Of a DNA stretch of 64,000 bases, positions 49,153 through 62,110 are shown piece after piece; position 1 is the first letter of the stretch; each line of letters begins with the position of its first letter. The stretch comes from Stomorhina lunata (Eukaryota; Arthropoda; Insecta; Diptera; Rhiniidae). The position numbers and the translations under genes are program-made. The stretch covers positions 56,806,906 to 56,870,905 of the forward strand of contig OW121743.1 in NCBI GenBank assembly GCA_933228675.1, given 5' to 3'. The notes beneath the pieces are model-generated. The model had not been told where the DNA came from, ran no database searches, and saw nothing but the letters and a program-made list of their open reading frames with translations.

Positions 49153-50630
49153 GAATAGCTATCTCGAAAACGGCTCTAACGATTTTGATAAAATTTGGAC
49201 AGTGGGTATCTTTTATGATGTATAGGTCGAAGAAGAAGGGACTTTTGGAATTTTTACCTCTAAGAGGTTAAAAACGGGTAAAAAGGGGAAAAAATCGAAA
49301 ACGCTATGTCTCCTAAAGTAATAGGTATAGAAACAAAATTAAAATTACGTTTTAAACAGCTTTGAAAATAAGCGGACAGGTGTTTGGTACTTTTTTGAAA
49401 CTATGTCCGATAGGGGGTAAAAAAGGGTGAAAATAGTTTTTTTGGCACCTTTTTAAACCACTCTTATATTTTAAGCTAAAGAGTATAGAAAGAAACTTGG
49501 TACTGCAATCAATAGATGTAAAAAAACATGAAACACGTATTTGGTACTTTTTTGATCTTGGAGCCAAAATGGGTAAAAAAGGGATAAAATGATAACTTAA
49601 CATCTCCAAAGTAATATGAATAGGAACATTATACATTATGCTAAATGCGTTTTAAAAAAATGTACCGAATTCAATTGGCACCAAAAAAGTACCAAATGTA
49701 CATATGGAACTTTTAGAAATTAGGGAATAAAAAGGGGGAAAAATTAGTATTATTTTAAACAAATGAATGTTTGTCTGTATGTATGTTCTTTATAGAATAG
49801 TAAACTGTGAATTTGATTGTGTTATGCTCTTTAGCGAATATGTTGCGGATAAGCCGGCGAAGGTTTTAAAGTTGATAAGACTAATTTCCGACAGATGGCG
49901 CCACTGAAAATTACTAAAAATTAATTAAATCGTAAACTGTACATTTTATCATGCTATGATCTTTAGCAAAGTTGTAGCGCATGAGCCGACGAAGGTTTTT
50001 TAGTTGGTATGAATAATTTCCGACAGGTGGCGCTACAGAAACTTAGTCAAAATCAATTTAATCGTAATCTGTACATTTAATCATGCTACAATCTTTAGCA
50101 AAGTTGTTGCACATGAGCCGACGAAGGTTTCTTAGTTGGTATGAAGAAATTTCGACAGGTGGCGCTACTGAAATTTACTCAAAGTCAATTTAATCGTATG
50201 CTGTACATTTAATCATGCTATAATCTTCAGCAAAGTTGTTACGGATAAGCCGAAGAAGGTTTATGAATTGGAATAAGCAAAGTCCGACAGGTGGCGCCAC
50301 AGAAAACTACTCAAAATGAATTAAATCATAAACTGTGCATTTGATCAGACTATAATCTTTAGCAAAGTTGTTGCGCATGAGTCGACAGAGGTTTCTGTTG
50401 ATATGAATAATTTCTAAAATTATTCAAAATGAGTTAAACTGTAAACTATGCAAACTATGTGTTGGTCGGACAAAATAAATCAAATAATTCAAAATTAACT
50501 GAATATTTCTACAATGTCTTTCCTCTAAATTTTTTTTAGCACTTTATAATATAAAATATATAAAAACTTTAAAATTTTAGTCAAAATGCTTATCATAAAG
50601 CTCCGAGCAAGGCTCGGTCTACCAGGTACT
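49039..50630 (+). mobile_element. hairpin-ended element, copy 2 (complete, 1592 bp)
   Basis: Both ends are present as ~48-bp terminal inverted repeats: AGTACCTGGTTGACCGATCC at 49039 against the mirror of TCGGTCTACCAGGTACT at 50630. Each contains a hairpin-forming CCGAGC/GCTCGG (weakened by one base on the left). Inside are a TA tract (49122-49147), GCTATCTCGAAAACGGCTCT, a purine-rich GGGTAAAAAAGGG region, and five ~130-bp units marked by CATGAGCCGACGAAGG and GACAGGTGGCGC (49800-50440). No protein is encoded; the minus frame at 49352-49636 is a shadow. Inverted ends with subterminal hairpins suggest a Helentron-like or TIR non-autonomous element. I see no clear target duplication. Confidence 0.65.
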
Positions 50631-51850
50631 ATTCAGTTAATTTCGAATTATTTTATTTATTTTTTCCGATCAATACATGGTTTGCATAGTTTACAGATTA
50701 ACTCTTTTTGAAAAATTTTAGATATTGGTCATACCAACAGAAACCTCCGTCGACTCATGCGCAACAACTTTGCTAAATATTATAGCCTGATCAAATGCAC
50801 AGTTTACGATTTACTTATTTTTGAGTTTTAGTGGCGCCACCTGAAGTTGTTCATACCATCTAAGAAACCATCGTCTGCTTATGCGTAACAACTTTTCTAA
50901 TGATTAGAAGTTATGTTATAATTTATAACATGACCAAATGCACAGTTTACGATTTAATTCATTTTGAGTAATTTTGGCGCCACCTGTTGGACTTTGGTCA
51001 TTCCCTTTAATAAACCTTCGTCGGCTTATCCGCAACAACCTTGCTAAAGATCATAGCATGATTAAATGTACAGCTTACGATAAAATTGACTTTGAGTAAT
51101 TTTCAGTAGCGCCACCTGTCGGAAATTATTCACACCAACTAAAAAACCTTTGACGGCTCATGCGCTACAACTTTGCTAAGGATCATAGGATAATCAAATA
51201 TACAGTTTACGATTTAATTAATTTTTAGTAATTTTCAGTGGCGCCACCTAACGGAAATTAGTCTTATCAACTTAAAAACCTTCGCCGGCTTATTAGCAAC
51301 ATCTTCGCTAAAGAACATAATATGATCAAATTCACGGTTTACTATTCTATAAAGAACATACATACAAACATTAATTTGTTTAAAAGTTATAACATTACTC
51401 ATTTTTCCCCTTTTTATCCATTACTTTCAAAAAGCTCCATATGCTTATTTGGTACTTCTTTGGTACCAATAGAATTAGGTACATTTTATAAAAACGCAGT
51501 TAACATAATTTTCCTATTCATATTACTTTTTGAGATGTTAAGTTATCAGTTTATCCCTTTTTTTACCGATTTTGGCCACAAATTAAAAAAGTACCAAATA
51601 CGTATTCAATATTTCTTTCACATCTATTGACTGCAGTAAAAAGTTCCTTTCTATATTCTTCAGTTTAAAAAATAAGAGTGGGTGAAAAAAGTACAAAAAA
51701 AAACTATTTTCAACCTTTTTTACCCCCTATCGGACATAGTTTCAAAAAAGTACCAAACACCTGTCCGCTTATTTTTATAGCTGTTTAAAACGCCATTCTA
51801 TACACATATATATATATATATATATATATAATTATTGCTCGTTTAAGAAT
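50631..51850 (-). mobile_element. hairpin-ended element, copy 3 (inverted, 3' end missing)
   Basis: Starts at the mirror of ATTCAAAATTAACTGAAT, about 130 bp inside the element, directly after the end of copy 2. It then runs through five mirrored ~130-bp units (50690-51340) and the mirrored 5' region to GCTCGTTTAAGAATATAAGA (51838-51857). The terminal repeat next to copy 2 is missing. With copy 2 it forms a 2.8-kb imperfect palindrome. Confidence 0.65.
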
Positions 51851-51853
51851 ATA

Positions 51854-51971
<118 letters not shown>

Positions 51972-52072
51972 TGATAATTCCCCGACAACATTTAATTGCA
52001 ACAAGGGGTACTTCTCTCAAACAATGAGCTGCATCTGATTCTAGTTTTAGACTCATTGAAAGGTACCTACAT

Positions 52073-53768
52073 TGTAACGCCGGCTCCGAACCGCTCAGTT
52101 TTCGACAAAATCCAATATTTCACCAAAGTTATAAAAAAGCTTGTGAATTGATATATATTACCAGTTTTTATAAAAAGAACTGAAATTATTATTGCCTCAA
52201 TAGGAAGAAATATATATTAGCAATTTAGTTGAAATCGGATGTGATTAACACTATTATTGCCAGATCAAAAGTAAAATTTTTAAAATATTTTTTTTTTTTT
52301 TTTTTCAAAAAAGTATTAAATATTACCTTTTTTAATGTTATATTTCAATGAAATTTAAAATAATCGTTCAAAGGCGCCTTCAATTGAATTTTTATACAAT
52401 GTAATGCAGTTTTATTTTCCAGCTGGGGTATGCCTAGTCTGTCCAGGTTTATCAAAGGTCTGCTTCCTTTAATATATTTTGCTTCCACAGGGCGGCTTGG
52501 TTTCTTCGTGAGTCGTTGGGCAAAGGCTATGCTTATTTGGGTTAAATAAAAAGAAACTTCTATGTTTGTACAATATGAGTTTTGATCTTACGATCCGCAC
52601 TACACAATGGTATATTTACCGAGTTCTTTTGGAACTTCGGCTCGATTTAAAGTACAAACGTTTTCTTAATGACTATGTATAGGGTTTTATGAAATATCGG
52701 ATGAATTTTAAGCTATATACGAGATATTAGGAAATAATAATCCGATTGATTAACTATGAGCCTACTATCCAACGAGATAAATGCTTCAGCTCTCGGTTGG
52801 CTAACTACGTTTTAATGGTAAGTGCTTCAGCTACTATTGATCCGATCGGCTATCTACGGAATTAAAGAATATTCCGATGAGATCAAAACTTCGGCTCTCA
52901 ATCGGCTAACTACAGCATTCAATCCGACGAGATAAATACTTCGGCTCTCGGTCGGTTAACTACAAAGCAAAGAATACTCCGATGAGATAAAAACTTCGGC
53001 TCTCAATCGGCTAACTACAGCATTCAATCCGACGAGATAAATACTTCGGCTCTCGGTCGGTTAACTACAAAGCAAAGAATACTCCGATGAGATAAAAACT
53101 TCCGCTCTCAATCGGCTAACTACAGCATTCAATCCGACGAGATAAATACTTCGGCTCTCGGTCGGTTAACTACAAAGCAAAGAATACTCCGATGAGATAA
53201 AAACTTCGGCTCTCAATCGGCTAACTACAGCATTCAATCCGACGAGATAAATTCTTCGGCTCTCGGTCGGTTAACTACAAAGCACAGAATACTCCGATGA
53301 GATAAAAACTTCGGCTCTCAATCGGCTAACTACAGCATTCAATCCGATGAGATAAATACTTCGGCTCTCGGTCGGTTAACTACAAACTACAGCATTCAAT
53401 CCGACGAGATAAATACTTCGGCTCTAGGTCGGTTAACTACAAAGCAAAGAATACTCCGATGAGATAAAAACTTCGGCTCTCAATCGGCTAACTACGGTTT
53501 TAATAATATAACAATTGGATCAACTAAATACGATGTTAACTACTAGGAAGAACTCTAAGTTCTGCCTCCCTTTTGTGTTAAAAACAAGAATACTTATTCT
53601 GGTATGGTTATCAACTAAATGAGAATTATGTTTAGGTTCTGGTTTTTTTTATATATTTAATTAGATATATTAAGGAGGTAGCAAAAATGAAAAATAGGGT
53701 GTTCAGAAAAAGAGGGTAATGTTCTAGATATATAAAAGTAGTAGTAATATTTGTAACGGCACGTTACA
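52073..53768. mobile_element. possible solo LTR (uncertain)
   Basis: The region begins TGTAACGCCGGC and ends GGCACGTTACA, giving the TGTAAC...GTTACA ends common in LTR retrotransposons. Its composition (more GC-rich, a TTCGGCTC tandem repeat) differs from both flanks. Against it: the adjacent 5 bases differ (TACAT and ACAAA), so no target duplication is seen, and the right end is itself a palindrome (TTGTAACG, GCA, CGTTACAA), so the match could be chance. Confidence 0.25.
52740..53510. repeat. 105-bp tandem repeat made of two ~52-bp halves
   Basis: The register is exact: GAATACTCCGATGAG starts at 52972, 53077, 53182 and 53287. Each half has the plan CCGA(T/C)GAGATAAA, ACTTCGGCTCTC, TCGG(C/T)TAACTAC. 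The halves differ in CAAT against GGTC before TCGG, and in their joints (CAGCATTCAAT or AAAGCAAAGAATACT). The last dimers (53380-53510) are irregular, with a 10-base slip at about 53382. Older diverged halves extend left to about 52740. Confidence 0.92.
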
Positions 53769-56239
53769 ACAAATTAAGCCTTGCATACCCATGGGATCAA
53801 AATGATTCCCATGGTATTTAATGAAAGTTAAATGGTAGGTACAAGTAGAGGAAAAAAAAATTTGGGTCATCTTAGTCCCCATGTCTGTTAAGGGTTAAAA
53901 AAAATATTTTTAATAAAACCATATAACCATTCTTAAAAATAACTATTTATAATATTTTTGATCTAAATTCGCCACTAAATTTATAACATTTCGTATTTTT
54001 GCCACTAAAAATCCAAATTTTGACCCCGATGAAAAAAGGGTTAAGCTCACCCAATATCGAAAAAAATTTCTAGTGGACATTTCCCAATGAGTGGACAATA
54101 AAATTCATTATTAGCTTTATCAAAAGAAAACTTAAATAAAATTTGCTATGCATCTACTTAAATAATGTACAAAAATTTACTTTTTAATTTTACGATTTTA
54201 AGTCGCTGGTAAGGCGAAACCATGTGAGATATCAAACTGATCTTTTTTGAATTTTATTATCACATCTGTCTTTATTAATATGCAGATTAAAAATTTTGAA
54301 GTTTTGAATATTTTTTCAACAAAATTTTCAAAAACTTAAAAAGTGAGTTTTGAAAACGGTCCTTAGAAAAAAGTACTATTTTCCAGTCTAAAAAAACTAT
54401 GTAATCTTAATTGTATCTTAATAAATTTCAACTATTTAGTACTTATAAGTCTTTAGATGATAAGGAAAGTCTTACTTTGTAATTTCTGTACTCTAAAAAT
54501 AATTTGTTTGCTGCATATCCTTAGGCGTGTTTAAAATTAGAAAAATTTTCTGGGGCAAATTGCAATAACTTAAAAACTGCTGCATCGATTTTTAGTTTTT
54601 ATAACTCTAATCAAAGCTGATTAGAAAGTTGTCTTCTACATCCAATTATTAACTTTGCCAAAAACATACCTTTGTTGGTTGAAATTTACCAAAAACCGAA
54701 AAAAGTCCCATTTTTCCCCATACAAATGGGTCCTAGAAATAAATGTCCTGTGCGCCACCTCAGAGTTTCTTAGGACATAGAGCATCGATGTTTAACCCAG
54801 ACGTATCGAATTTCAATAAAAGTTGTTTTGCGCTCCACCCTACTAGAAATTAAACATAGACTACTTGACTTTGCGTTTATATCTGTATTAGTTTTTTTTT
54901 TATTTCTTACCATACATTTTAATATTATTATAAAAATCCTTACAAAATAACTATATACATACTAATATTCTCAACTAACACTTTCTCATGCGTGTCTAGT
55001 GCAACTCCTTTTTATTTTTTTTTCTTATTTTACAAAATTTTCCTATGACTATTATTTATTTTTTCTAATTACAAAAAAAGTAATACAATATTTAGATATT
55101 TACCAATAATTTTTCACAAGCATTTGACACATGTCAAACTAAATTTGAGACCTAAAGTCAATGAATTAAAAATAAACAAACAACACATGTACCATGAACA
55201 AAGAGTTGTGTGTTGGGTGTAGAAGAGGATATGCATAAAATCTGTAAGAGTAAAAATCTGTGACTAAAACCTTAATTATAAATCATGAATTTAATACCGT
55301 AACCAAATATGAACTGAACTGATGCCCTCCAACACAAGTGAAACCAGAAACAACAGCAGCAGAATTAGTGAATTGAGAAAATAATAAAGACCCACTCACA
55401 TTTATTTTACCAATTTAATAGAAAAACTCAGTGAATCGACACCCTCATCTCCCCTGATACCAAAATCATTATCATCTTGATAATAGCACAAAGACAAAAA
55501 GAAAAAGAAGTAATATACCAATGATTATATTAAGGATAATCAAATACATATTATTTCAACTACATACAACTTAAATATTCCAAAACTCACTCATACAGAC
55601 AAACTTTGCTATAAATTCAAGTAAAATGTACAGCATATCCAACAGGCTGACAAAATGTATTGTACAATTTATGTATATGAATGTGGAAGTAAGGACAAAA
55701 GGAGGAGACTTAGTACAAATAGAAAACAGAACATGTTTTCCTAGTTAAATATACAAAGTAATTTTGAAATTTTTCTATTTGAAAATAAAACTCATATACA
55801 TTAGCACTTTACTACAGCTGTTAGTTTATGTATGTGTGTGTGTGTGTCTGAATGTTGAACTGTTGAACGGACAACAAAAAAAATTGAAATTTGAAACATT
55901 GCACAAATTCAAATACAAACAAATCACTAGAGAGAAATATAACGACTAACTAACACATTTATAATGTCGAACTAATTTGACAAAACAAAAATATCTGATT
56001 GAACACAATTACAACAGCTACAGAAATGAAAATGGCAATGGCAACACCAACAAAAAAAACACATCATTATTTCTAGTACATATTTGAGATATTTGTAGTG
56101 GATACTGTTGGGTTTTTGAATCAGAATTTCGTTGGCATGTGCTGCTCGTTTGCAAACTAAAAAGGTATTATAATTTAAGTGCAATGAACGACAAGCGAAT
56201 ATTTAACAGAAAACGGAGTGGCGGAATTGAAAAGGTTGT
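53769..56239. other. long AT-rich region, no recognised gene
   Basis: Contains a short GT tract at about 55831-55847. Small frames at 55764-55949 and 55972-56184 have no domain. The stretch 54540-54860 has phrases such as ATAACTTAAAAACTGCTGCA that read like decayed transposon, but it matches nothing else in the window. Confidence 0.5.
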
Positions 56240-56640
56240 GAAATTTTAAACAAAATTTTTCTATAGAAATTTTTTTTTATCAAAAATGTTTCTACAGAAA
56301 ATTTTTTTATCAAAAATTTTCCTATTCAAATTTTTTTATCAAAAATTTTTTTCTCAAAAATTTTTCTATAGAATATTTTTTTATAAAAAATTTTTCTATA
56401 GAAAGTTTTTTTTATCAAAAATTTTTCTATAGAAAATTTTTTATCAAAAATTTTTTCTATACAAAAATGTTTTTTATATAGAAAAATTTTTTTATCAAAA
56501 ATTTTTGTATAGAAAATTTTTTTATCAAAAATTTTTCTTTAAAAATTTTTTTATCAAAAATTTTTTTAAGAAAATTTTTTTATCAAAAATTTTTCTATAT
56601 TTTTTCTATAAACAACTTTTTTATCAAAATATTTTTGATA
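56240..56640. repeat. minisatellite array J (about 30-bp unit)
   Basis: About 13 degenerate units of TTTTTCTATAG, AAAATTTTTTTATC, AAAAA. It has the shared palindromic core with a TTTATC linker. Confidence 0.85.
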
Positions 56641-57454
56641 AGACAAAGTCAAACTTATAGTCAAAATCTTTGTTTACATAAAATATTATTTTAATATTAA
56701 ATATGAACTGATATTAAATAATTTCAGATCAGTATCACTTCTTGCTTCGACGTTATGAGATGTTGCTTATAAGAAAACTAACTTTGCTTTTGCCCCCAAT
56801 TTCATCTTATGACCGATTTGATCAAGACCCATAATCGTCTGATCTTAGATTCAAGAAAGAATCCCACATAAATGGTTAGGGTTTCCAAGACCATATGTTT
56901 AATCACGAGTGATCCCTCAGGGGTATGTACTTTTTTAACTTTTTCATAGTATCCACTTCTCTTAATTTACCTTGTTCCTGAAATAAAAAAGAATCAAAAT
57001 ATTTAAATCAATTATGTGACAATGAGGCAAAATTATGGGAAAGTGAAGCGAATATACAGCCAATCCTGTCAACCTCACCCTCTGTCCACTCAGACTTGGT
57101 ATCCCCTGTTACGCTAACGAAGATATAACGATCGACCATGGGCGGGATAACCCTCTTCCTGGCATGTCTTAAATAACAGCATAATGACGACTTTTGGCAT
57201 AAAATCACGGACTAGAATTGGAACATGCAACGTTAGCTCTGCTATTCATAGAGTTCAAAGTATATAAACTCACAGTTTTAGTCTGTGCATAACAAGTCAA
57301 TCGAGTGGCGTACCTCAATGTACCTAACGTTCATAGATTAAGAAAAAATCTTCGAAACGTGGAATACAACAGCCAGAGACATCCAATCCTTGCAAACCTT
57401 AATTAACAAATGCCTGCGGAGAGTGGTCAATATTTAAGCTGTTTGTCTCACTAT
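56641..57454. other. spacer of higher complexity, no recognised gene
   Basis: Less repetitive than most of the window. The minus frame at 57008-57208 (MILCQKSSLCC...) shows no domain I recognise, though the stretch CCCATGGTCGATCGTTATAT in reverse reads like ordinary coding DNA. A decayed retroelement is possible. Confidence 0.35.
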
Positions 57455-57670
57455 TCACAAAGCAAAGGTCAAAGTCGTAGACAAAGTCATTGTCACAGAC
57501 GTAATCAAAGATAAAGCCATAGTCAAAGTCATAGTGAAATACAAAGTCCTAGTCAAATTCACACTCAAGGCCATAGTCGAAGTCATTGACATAGTCAAAT
57601 TCATATCCAAAGCCATAATCAAAACCATTTTGAAAGTCTCAGTCAGATTCAAAGCTATAGTCACCTTCAC
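57455..57670. repeat. degenerate 6/12-bp repeat (AAAGTCATAGTC type)
   Basis: Hexamer variants AAAGTC, ATAGTC, AAAGCC and ATAGTG in mostly six-base register. It is the same ancestral motif as 61838-62110 and the edges of the 58782 array. The Met/Thr/Leu-rich minus frame here is a repeat translation. Confidence 0.8.
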
Positions 57671-58781
57671 ATAACCAAAAACTTTCCAAGTTACCCACTT
57701 TAATTTTTTTCCTAGTTTAACAACATCATCTGGTCCATAGACTTAGAGATCAATTGGTATGACGTGTTTGCTTTTTGTCCACAATTACCTACAAAGAAAA
57801 AATGAAAACAGACAAAAACTACCATGACCAAACAGAATATGTATAACTCTTTTGAAAAAGTATATCTTTTTTTTGCTTGAGCTGTTGTTGTACAATCCTT
57901 TGGGGAGATATGCAATCAAGATAATCAATGACTTTTCGATATCAAATATAGACAGAGACGATATAGTCAAACAACAAACACAGACAAAGATACAAAAGGA
58001 TAGAGAAAAAAACTAAGGACAAGTTAAACACATATACATTGAAACTACTACATATGCAAAAGAATTATCCTCAAAATTTGAAGGTGATTTTTAGTGGCTT
58101 TGATGTATTTGTCTTGTGTTTCTTGTACGGGATGTAAAGCTGGTCGCTGGTTCAGTCATTCAAGCGGTCATTTGTTTGTTCGCTCTTTCTATCTTGTCGT
58201 ATTAAGTCAATGGTGCTGCTTTTAAGGACCCAAGAGGTCAATTGGTGTTACTTTATGTGCATACTATCAAGACCAATACACAGTGGCAGTTGTACCACTT
58301 TGCTCTTAAGCATATGTAGGTATGCATGTATTAATGTCTGGGTATAAATACATACATAGTCTTTGGCATTTTGATCAAAATGTCCTTCAGTGTGTGCTTA
58401 ATACTTGTTTGTTTTGTTGCCATTCTTACAATGCGATATATTGACAGCATTTTAATGACACGTGTGTTTCATTTTATCTAGAGACGAAAGGTTTACATAC
58501 ACATACATACAAAAAGGACATCATTCACCAGTGACATAGAAACAAAAAGCTCTTACGCCAATGCTCTAGAATAACCGCAAATGGCGCTTCATTTGTACTT
58601 TAGTGACATTTCATATTTTGTAAAGTCATTCAAAGTTGAATCTGTTGTACGCGGATGACTAATGATATGGTTAAGTAAAATTTGTAATTGAAAAAGAAAA
58701 TTAAGATTTAATGAGGGATAACGATACTATTGCAGTTAATGCAATTATCACAAAGAATATAAAAAATGAAACTAGAAGTTA
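57671..58781. other. spacer between hexamer arrays
   Basis: No gene recognised. Overlapping minus frames at 57712-57970 have no domain. ACACATACATACA-type short repeats lie near 58498. Confidence 0.45.
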
Positions 58782-61700
58782 TAGCCATAGCCATAGCCAT
58801 AGCCATAGACATAGCCATAGTCATAGTCATAGTCATAGTCATAGTCATAGTCATAGTCATAGTCATAGTCATAGTCATAGCCATAGCCATAGCCATAGCC
58901 ATAGCCATAGCTATAGCCATAGCCATAGCCATAGCCATAGCCATAGCCGTAGCCATAGCCATAGCCATAGCCATAGCCATAGCCATAGCCATAGCCATAG
59001 CCATAGCCATAGCCATAGCCATAGCCATAGCCATAGCCATAGCCATAGCCATAGCCATAGCCATAGCCATAGCCATAGCCATAGCCATAGCCATAGCCAT
59101 AGCCATAGCCATAGCCATAGCCATAGCCATAGCCATAGCCATAGCCATAGCCATAGCCATAGCCATAGCCATAGCCATAGCCATAGCCATAGCCATAGCC
59201 ATAGCCATAGCCATAGCCATAGCCATAGCCATAGCCATAGCCATAGCCATAGCCATAGCCATAGCCATAGCCATAGCCATAGCCATAGCCATAGCCATAG
59301 CCATAGCCATAGCCATAGCCATAGCCATAGCCATAGCCATAGCCATAGCCATAGCCATAGCCATAGCCATAGCCATAGCCATAGCCATAGCCATAGCCAT
59401 AGCCATAGCCATAGCCATAGCCATAGCCATAGCCATAGCCATAGCCATAGCCATAGCCATAGCCATAGCCATAGCCATAGCCATAGCCATAGCCATAGCC
59501 ATAGCCATAGCCATAGCCATAGCCATAGCCATAGCCATAGCCATAGCCATAGCCATAGCCATAGCCATAGCCATAGCCATAGCCATAGCCATAGCCATAG
59601 CCATAGCCATAGCCATAGCCATAGCCATAGCCATAGCCATAGCCATAGCCATAGCCATAGCCATAGCCATAGCCATAGCCATAGCCATAGCCATAGCCAT
59701 AGCCATAGCCATAGCCATAGCCATAGCCATAGCCATAGCCATAGCCATAGCCATAGCCATAGCCATAGCCATAGCCATAGCCATAGCCATAGCCATAGCC
59801 ATAGCCATAGCCATAGCCATAGCCATAGCCATAGCCATAGCCATAGCCATAGCCATAGCCATAGCCATAGCCATAGCCATAGCCATAGCCATAGCCATAG
59901 CCATAGCCATAGCCATAGCCATAGCCATAGCCATAGCCATAGCCATAGCCATAGCCATAGCCATAGCCATAGCCATAGCCATAGCCATAGCCATAGCCAT
60001 AGCCATAGCCATAGCCATAGCCATAGCCATAGCCATAGCCATAGCCATAGCCATAGCCATAGCCATAGCCATAGCCATAGCCATAGCCATAGCCATAGCC
60101 ATAGCCATAGCCATAGCCATAGCCATAGCCATAGCCATAGCCATAGCCATAGCCATAGCCATAGCCATAGCCATAGCCATAGCCATAGCCATAGCCATAG
60201 CCATAGCCATAGCCATAGCCATAGCCATAGCCATAGCCATAGCCATAGCCATAGCCATAGCCATAGCCATAGCCATAGCCATAGCCATAGCCATAGCCAT
60301 AGCCATAGCCATAGCCATAGCCATAGCCATAGCCATAGCCATAGCCATAGCCATAGCCATAGCCATAGCCATAGCCATAGCCATAGCCATAGCCATAGCC
60401 ATAGCCATAGCCATAGCCATAGCCATAGCCATAGCCATAGCCATAGCCATAGCCATAGCCATAGCCATAGCCATAGCCATAGCCATAGCCATAGCCATAG
60501 CCATAGCCATAGCCATAGCCATAGCCATAGCCATAGCCATAGCCATAGCCATAGCCATAGCCATAGCCATAGCCATAGCCATAGCCATAGCCATAGCCAT
60601 AGCCATAGCCATAGCCATAGCCATAGCCATAGCCATAGCCATAGCCATAGCCATAGCCATAGCCATAGCCATAGCCATAGCCATAGCCATAGCCATAGCC
60701 ATAGCCATAGCCATAGCCATAGCCATAGCCATAGCCATAGCCATAGCCATAGCCATAGCCATAGCCATAGCCATAGCCATAGCCATAGCCATAGCCATAG
60801 CCATAGCCATAGCCATAGCCATAGCCATAGCCATAGCCATAGCCATAGCCATAGCCATAGCCATAGCCATAGCCATAGCCATAGCCATAGCCATAGCCAT
60901 AGCCATAGCCATAGCCATAGCCATAGCCATAGCCATAGCCATAGCCATAGCCATAGCCATAGCCATAGCCATAGCCATAGCCATAGCCATAGCCATAGCC
61001 ATAGCCATAGCCATAGCCATAGCCATAGCCATAGCCATAGCCATAGCCATAGCCATAGCCATAGCCATAGCCATAGCCATAGCCATAGCCATAGCCATAG
61101 CCATAGCCATAGCCATAGCCATAGCCATAGCCATAGCCATAGCCATAGCCATAGCCATAGCCATAGCCATAGCCATAGCCATAGCCATAGCCATAGCCAT
61201 AGCCATAGCCATAGCCATAGCCATAGCCATAGCCATAGCCATAGCCATAGCCATAGCCATAGCCATAGCCATAGCCATAGCCATAGCCATAGCCATAGCC
61301 ATAGCCATAGCCATAGCCATAGCCATAGCCATAGCCATAGCCATAGCCATAGCCATAGCCATAGCCATAGCCATAGCCATAGCCATAGCCATAGCCATAG
61401 CCATAGCCATAGCCATAGCCATAGCCATAGCCATAGCCATAGCCATAGCCATAGCCATAGCCATAGCCATAGCCATAGCCATAGCCATAGCCATAGCCAT
61501 AGCCATGGCCATAGCCATAGCCATGGCCATAGCCATAGCCATAGCCATAGCCATAGCCATAGCCATAGCCATAGCCATAGCCATAGCCATAGCCATAGCC
61601 ATAACCATAGCCATAGCCATAGCCATAGCCATAGCCATAGCCATAGCCATAGCCATAGCCATAGCCATAGCCATAGCCATAGCCATAGCCATAGCCATAG

Positions 61701-61827
61701 CCATAGCCATAGCCATAGCCATAGCCATAGCCATAGCCATAGCCATAGCCATAGCCATAGCCATAGCCATAGCCATAGCCATAGCCATAGCCATAGCCAT
61801 AGCCATAGCCATAGCCATAGCCATAGC
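58782..61827. repeat. hexanucleotide array (AGCCAT)n, about 3.05 kb
   Basis: About 508 copies. The left edge has one AGACAT, then ten or so AGTCAT copies (58817-58878), then AGCCAT with single changes at about 58912 and 58949. From about 58951 to 61506 every copy is identical (about 425 copies). Single changes follow at 61507, 61525 and 61603, then it is pure again to 61827. Frames on both strands (Ser-His, Ala-Ile, Met-Ala, Gly-Tyr) stay open for over 1000 codons only because 6 is a multiple of 3 and no stop arises in those registers. Confidence 0.98.
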
Positions 61828-61837
61828 TAATTATAAT

Positions 61838-62110
61838 TAAAGTCATAGTCAAAGTTATAGTCAAATTTATAGTCAAAGTCATAGTCACAGTCAAAGACAT
61901 AGTCATAGTCAAAGTCAAAGTCATAGTCAAAATCATAGTCCAAGTCAAAGACATAGTTAAACTCATAGTTAAAGCCATAGTCATGGTCAAAGTCGTAGTC
62001 AAAGTCATAGCCAAAGTCATATTCAAAGTCATAATGAAGGTCATAGTAGTAATCATAATGAATTCCATAGTCAATGTCGTAGTTAATGTCTGAAGCATGG
62101 TTCTAATTGC
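61838..62110. repeat. degenerate AAAGTCATAGTC repeat, right flank of the hexamer array
   Basis: Variants AAAGTC, ATAGTC, ATAGTT, AAAGAC and ATGGTC in six-base steps. It matches the motif of 57455-57670 and represents the older, eroded edge of the hexamer array. Confidence 0.85.

Noticed and set aside
51973..52072. Target-site duplication for the possible LTR
   Set aside because: The five bases on each side (TACAT and ACAAA) do not match, so I do not claim an insertion site.
52740..53510. CCGATGAG in the 105-bp repeat as a hammerhead core
   Set aside because: The core needs CTGANGA and a following GAAA. Here the T is C and no GAAA lies at the right place, so it does not fit.
57455..62110. 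Hexamer arrays as telomeric repeats
   Set aside because: The motif AGCCAT/AAAGTC is unlike TTAGG-type insect telomere repeats, and unique-looking DNA continues on both sides.
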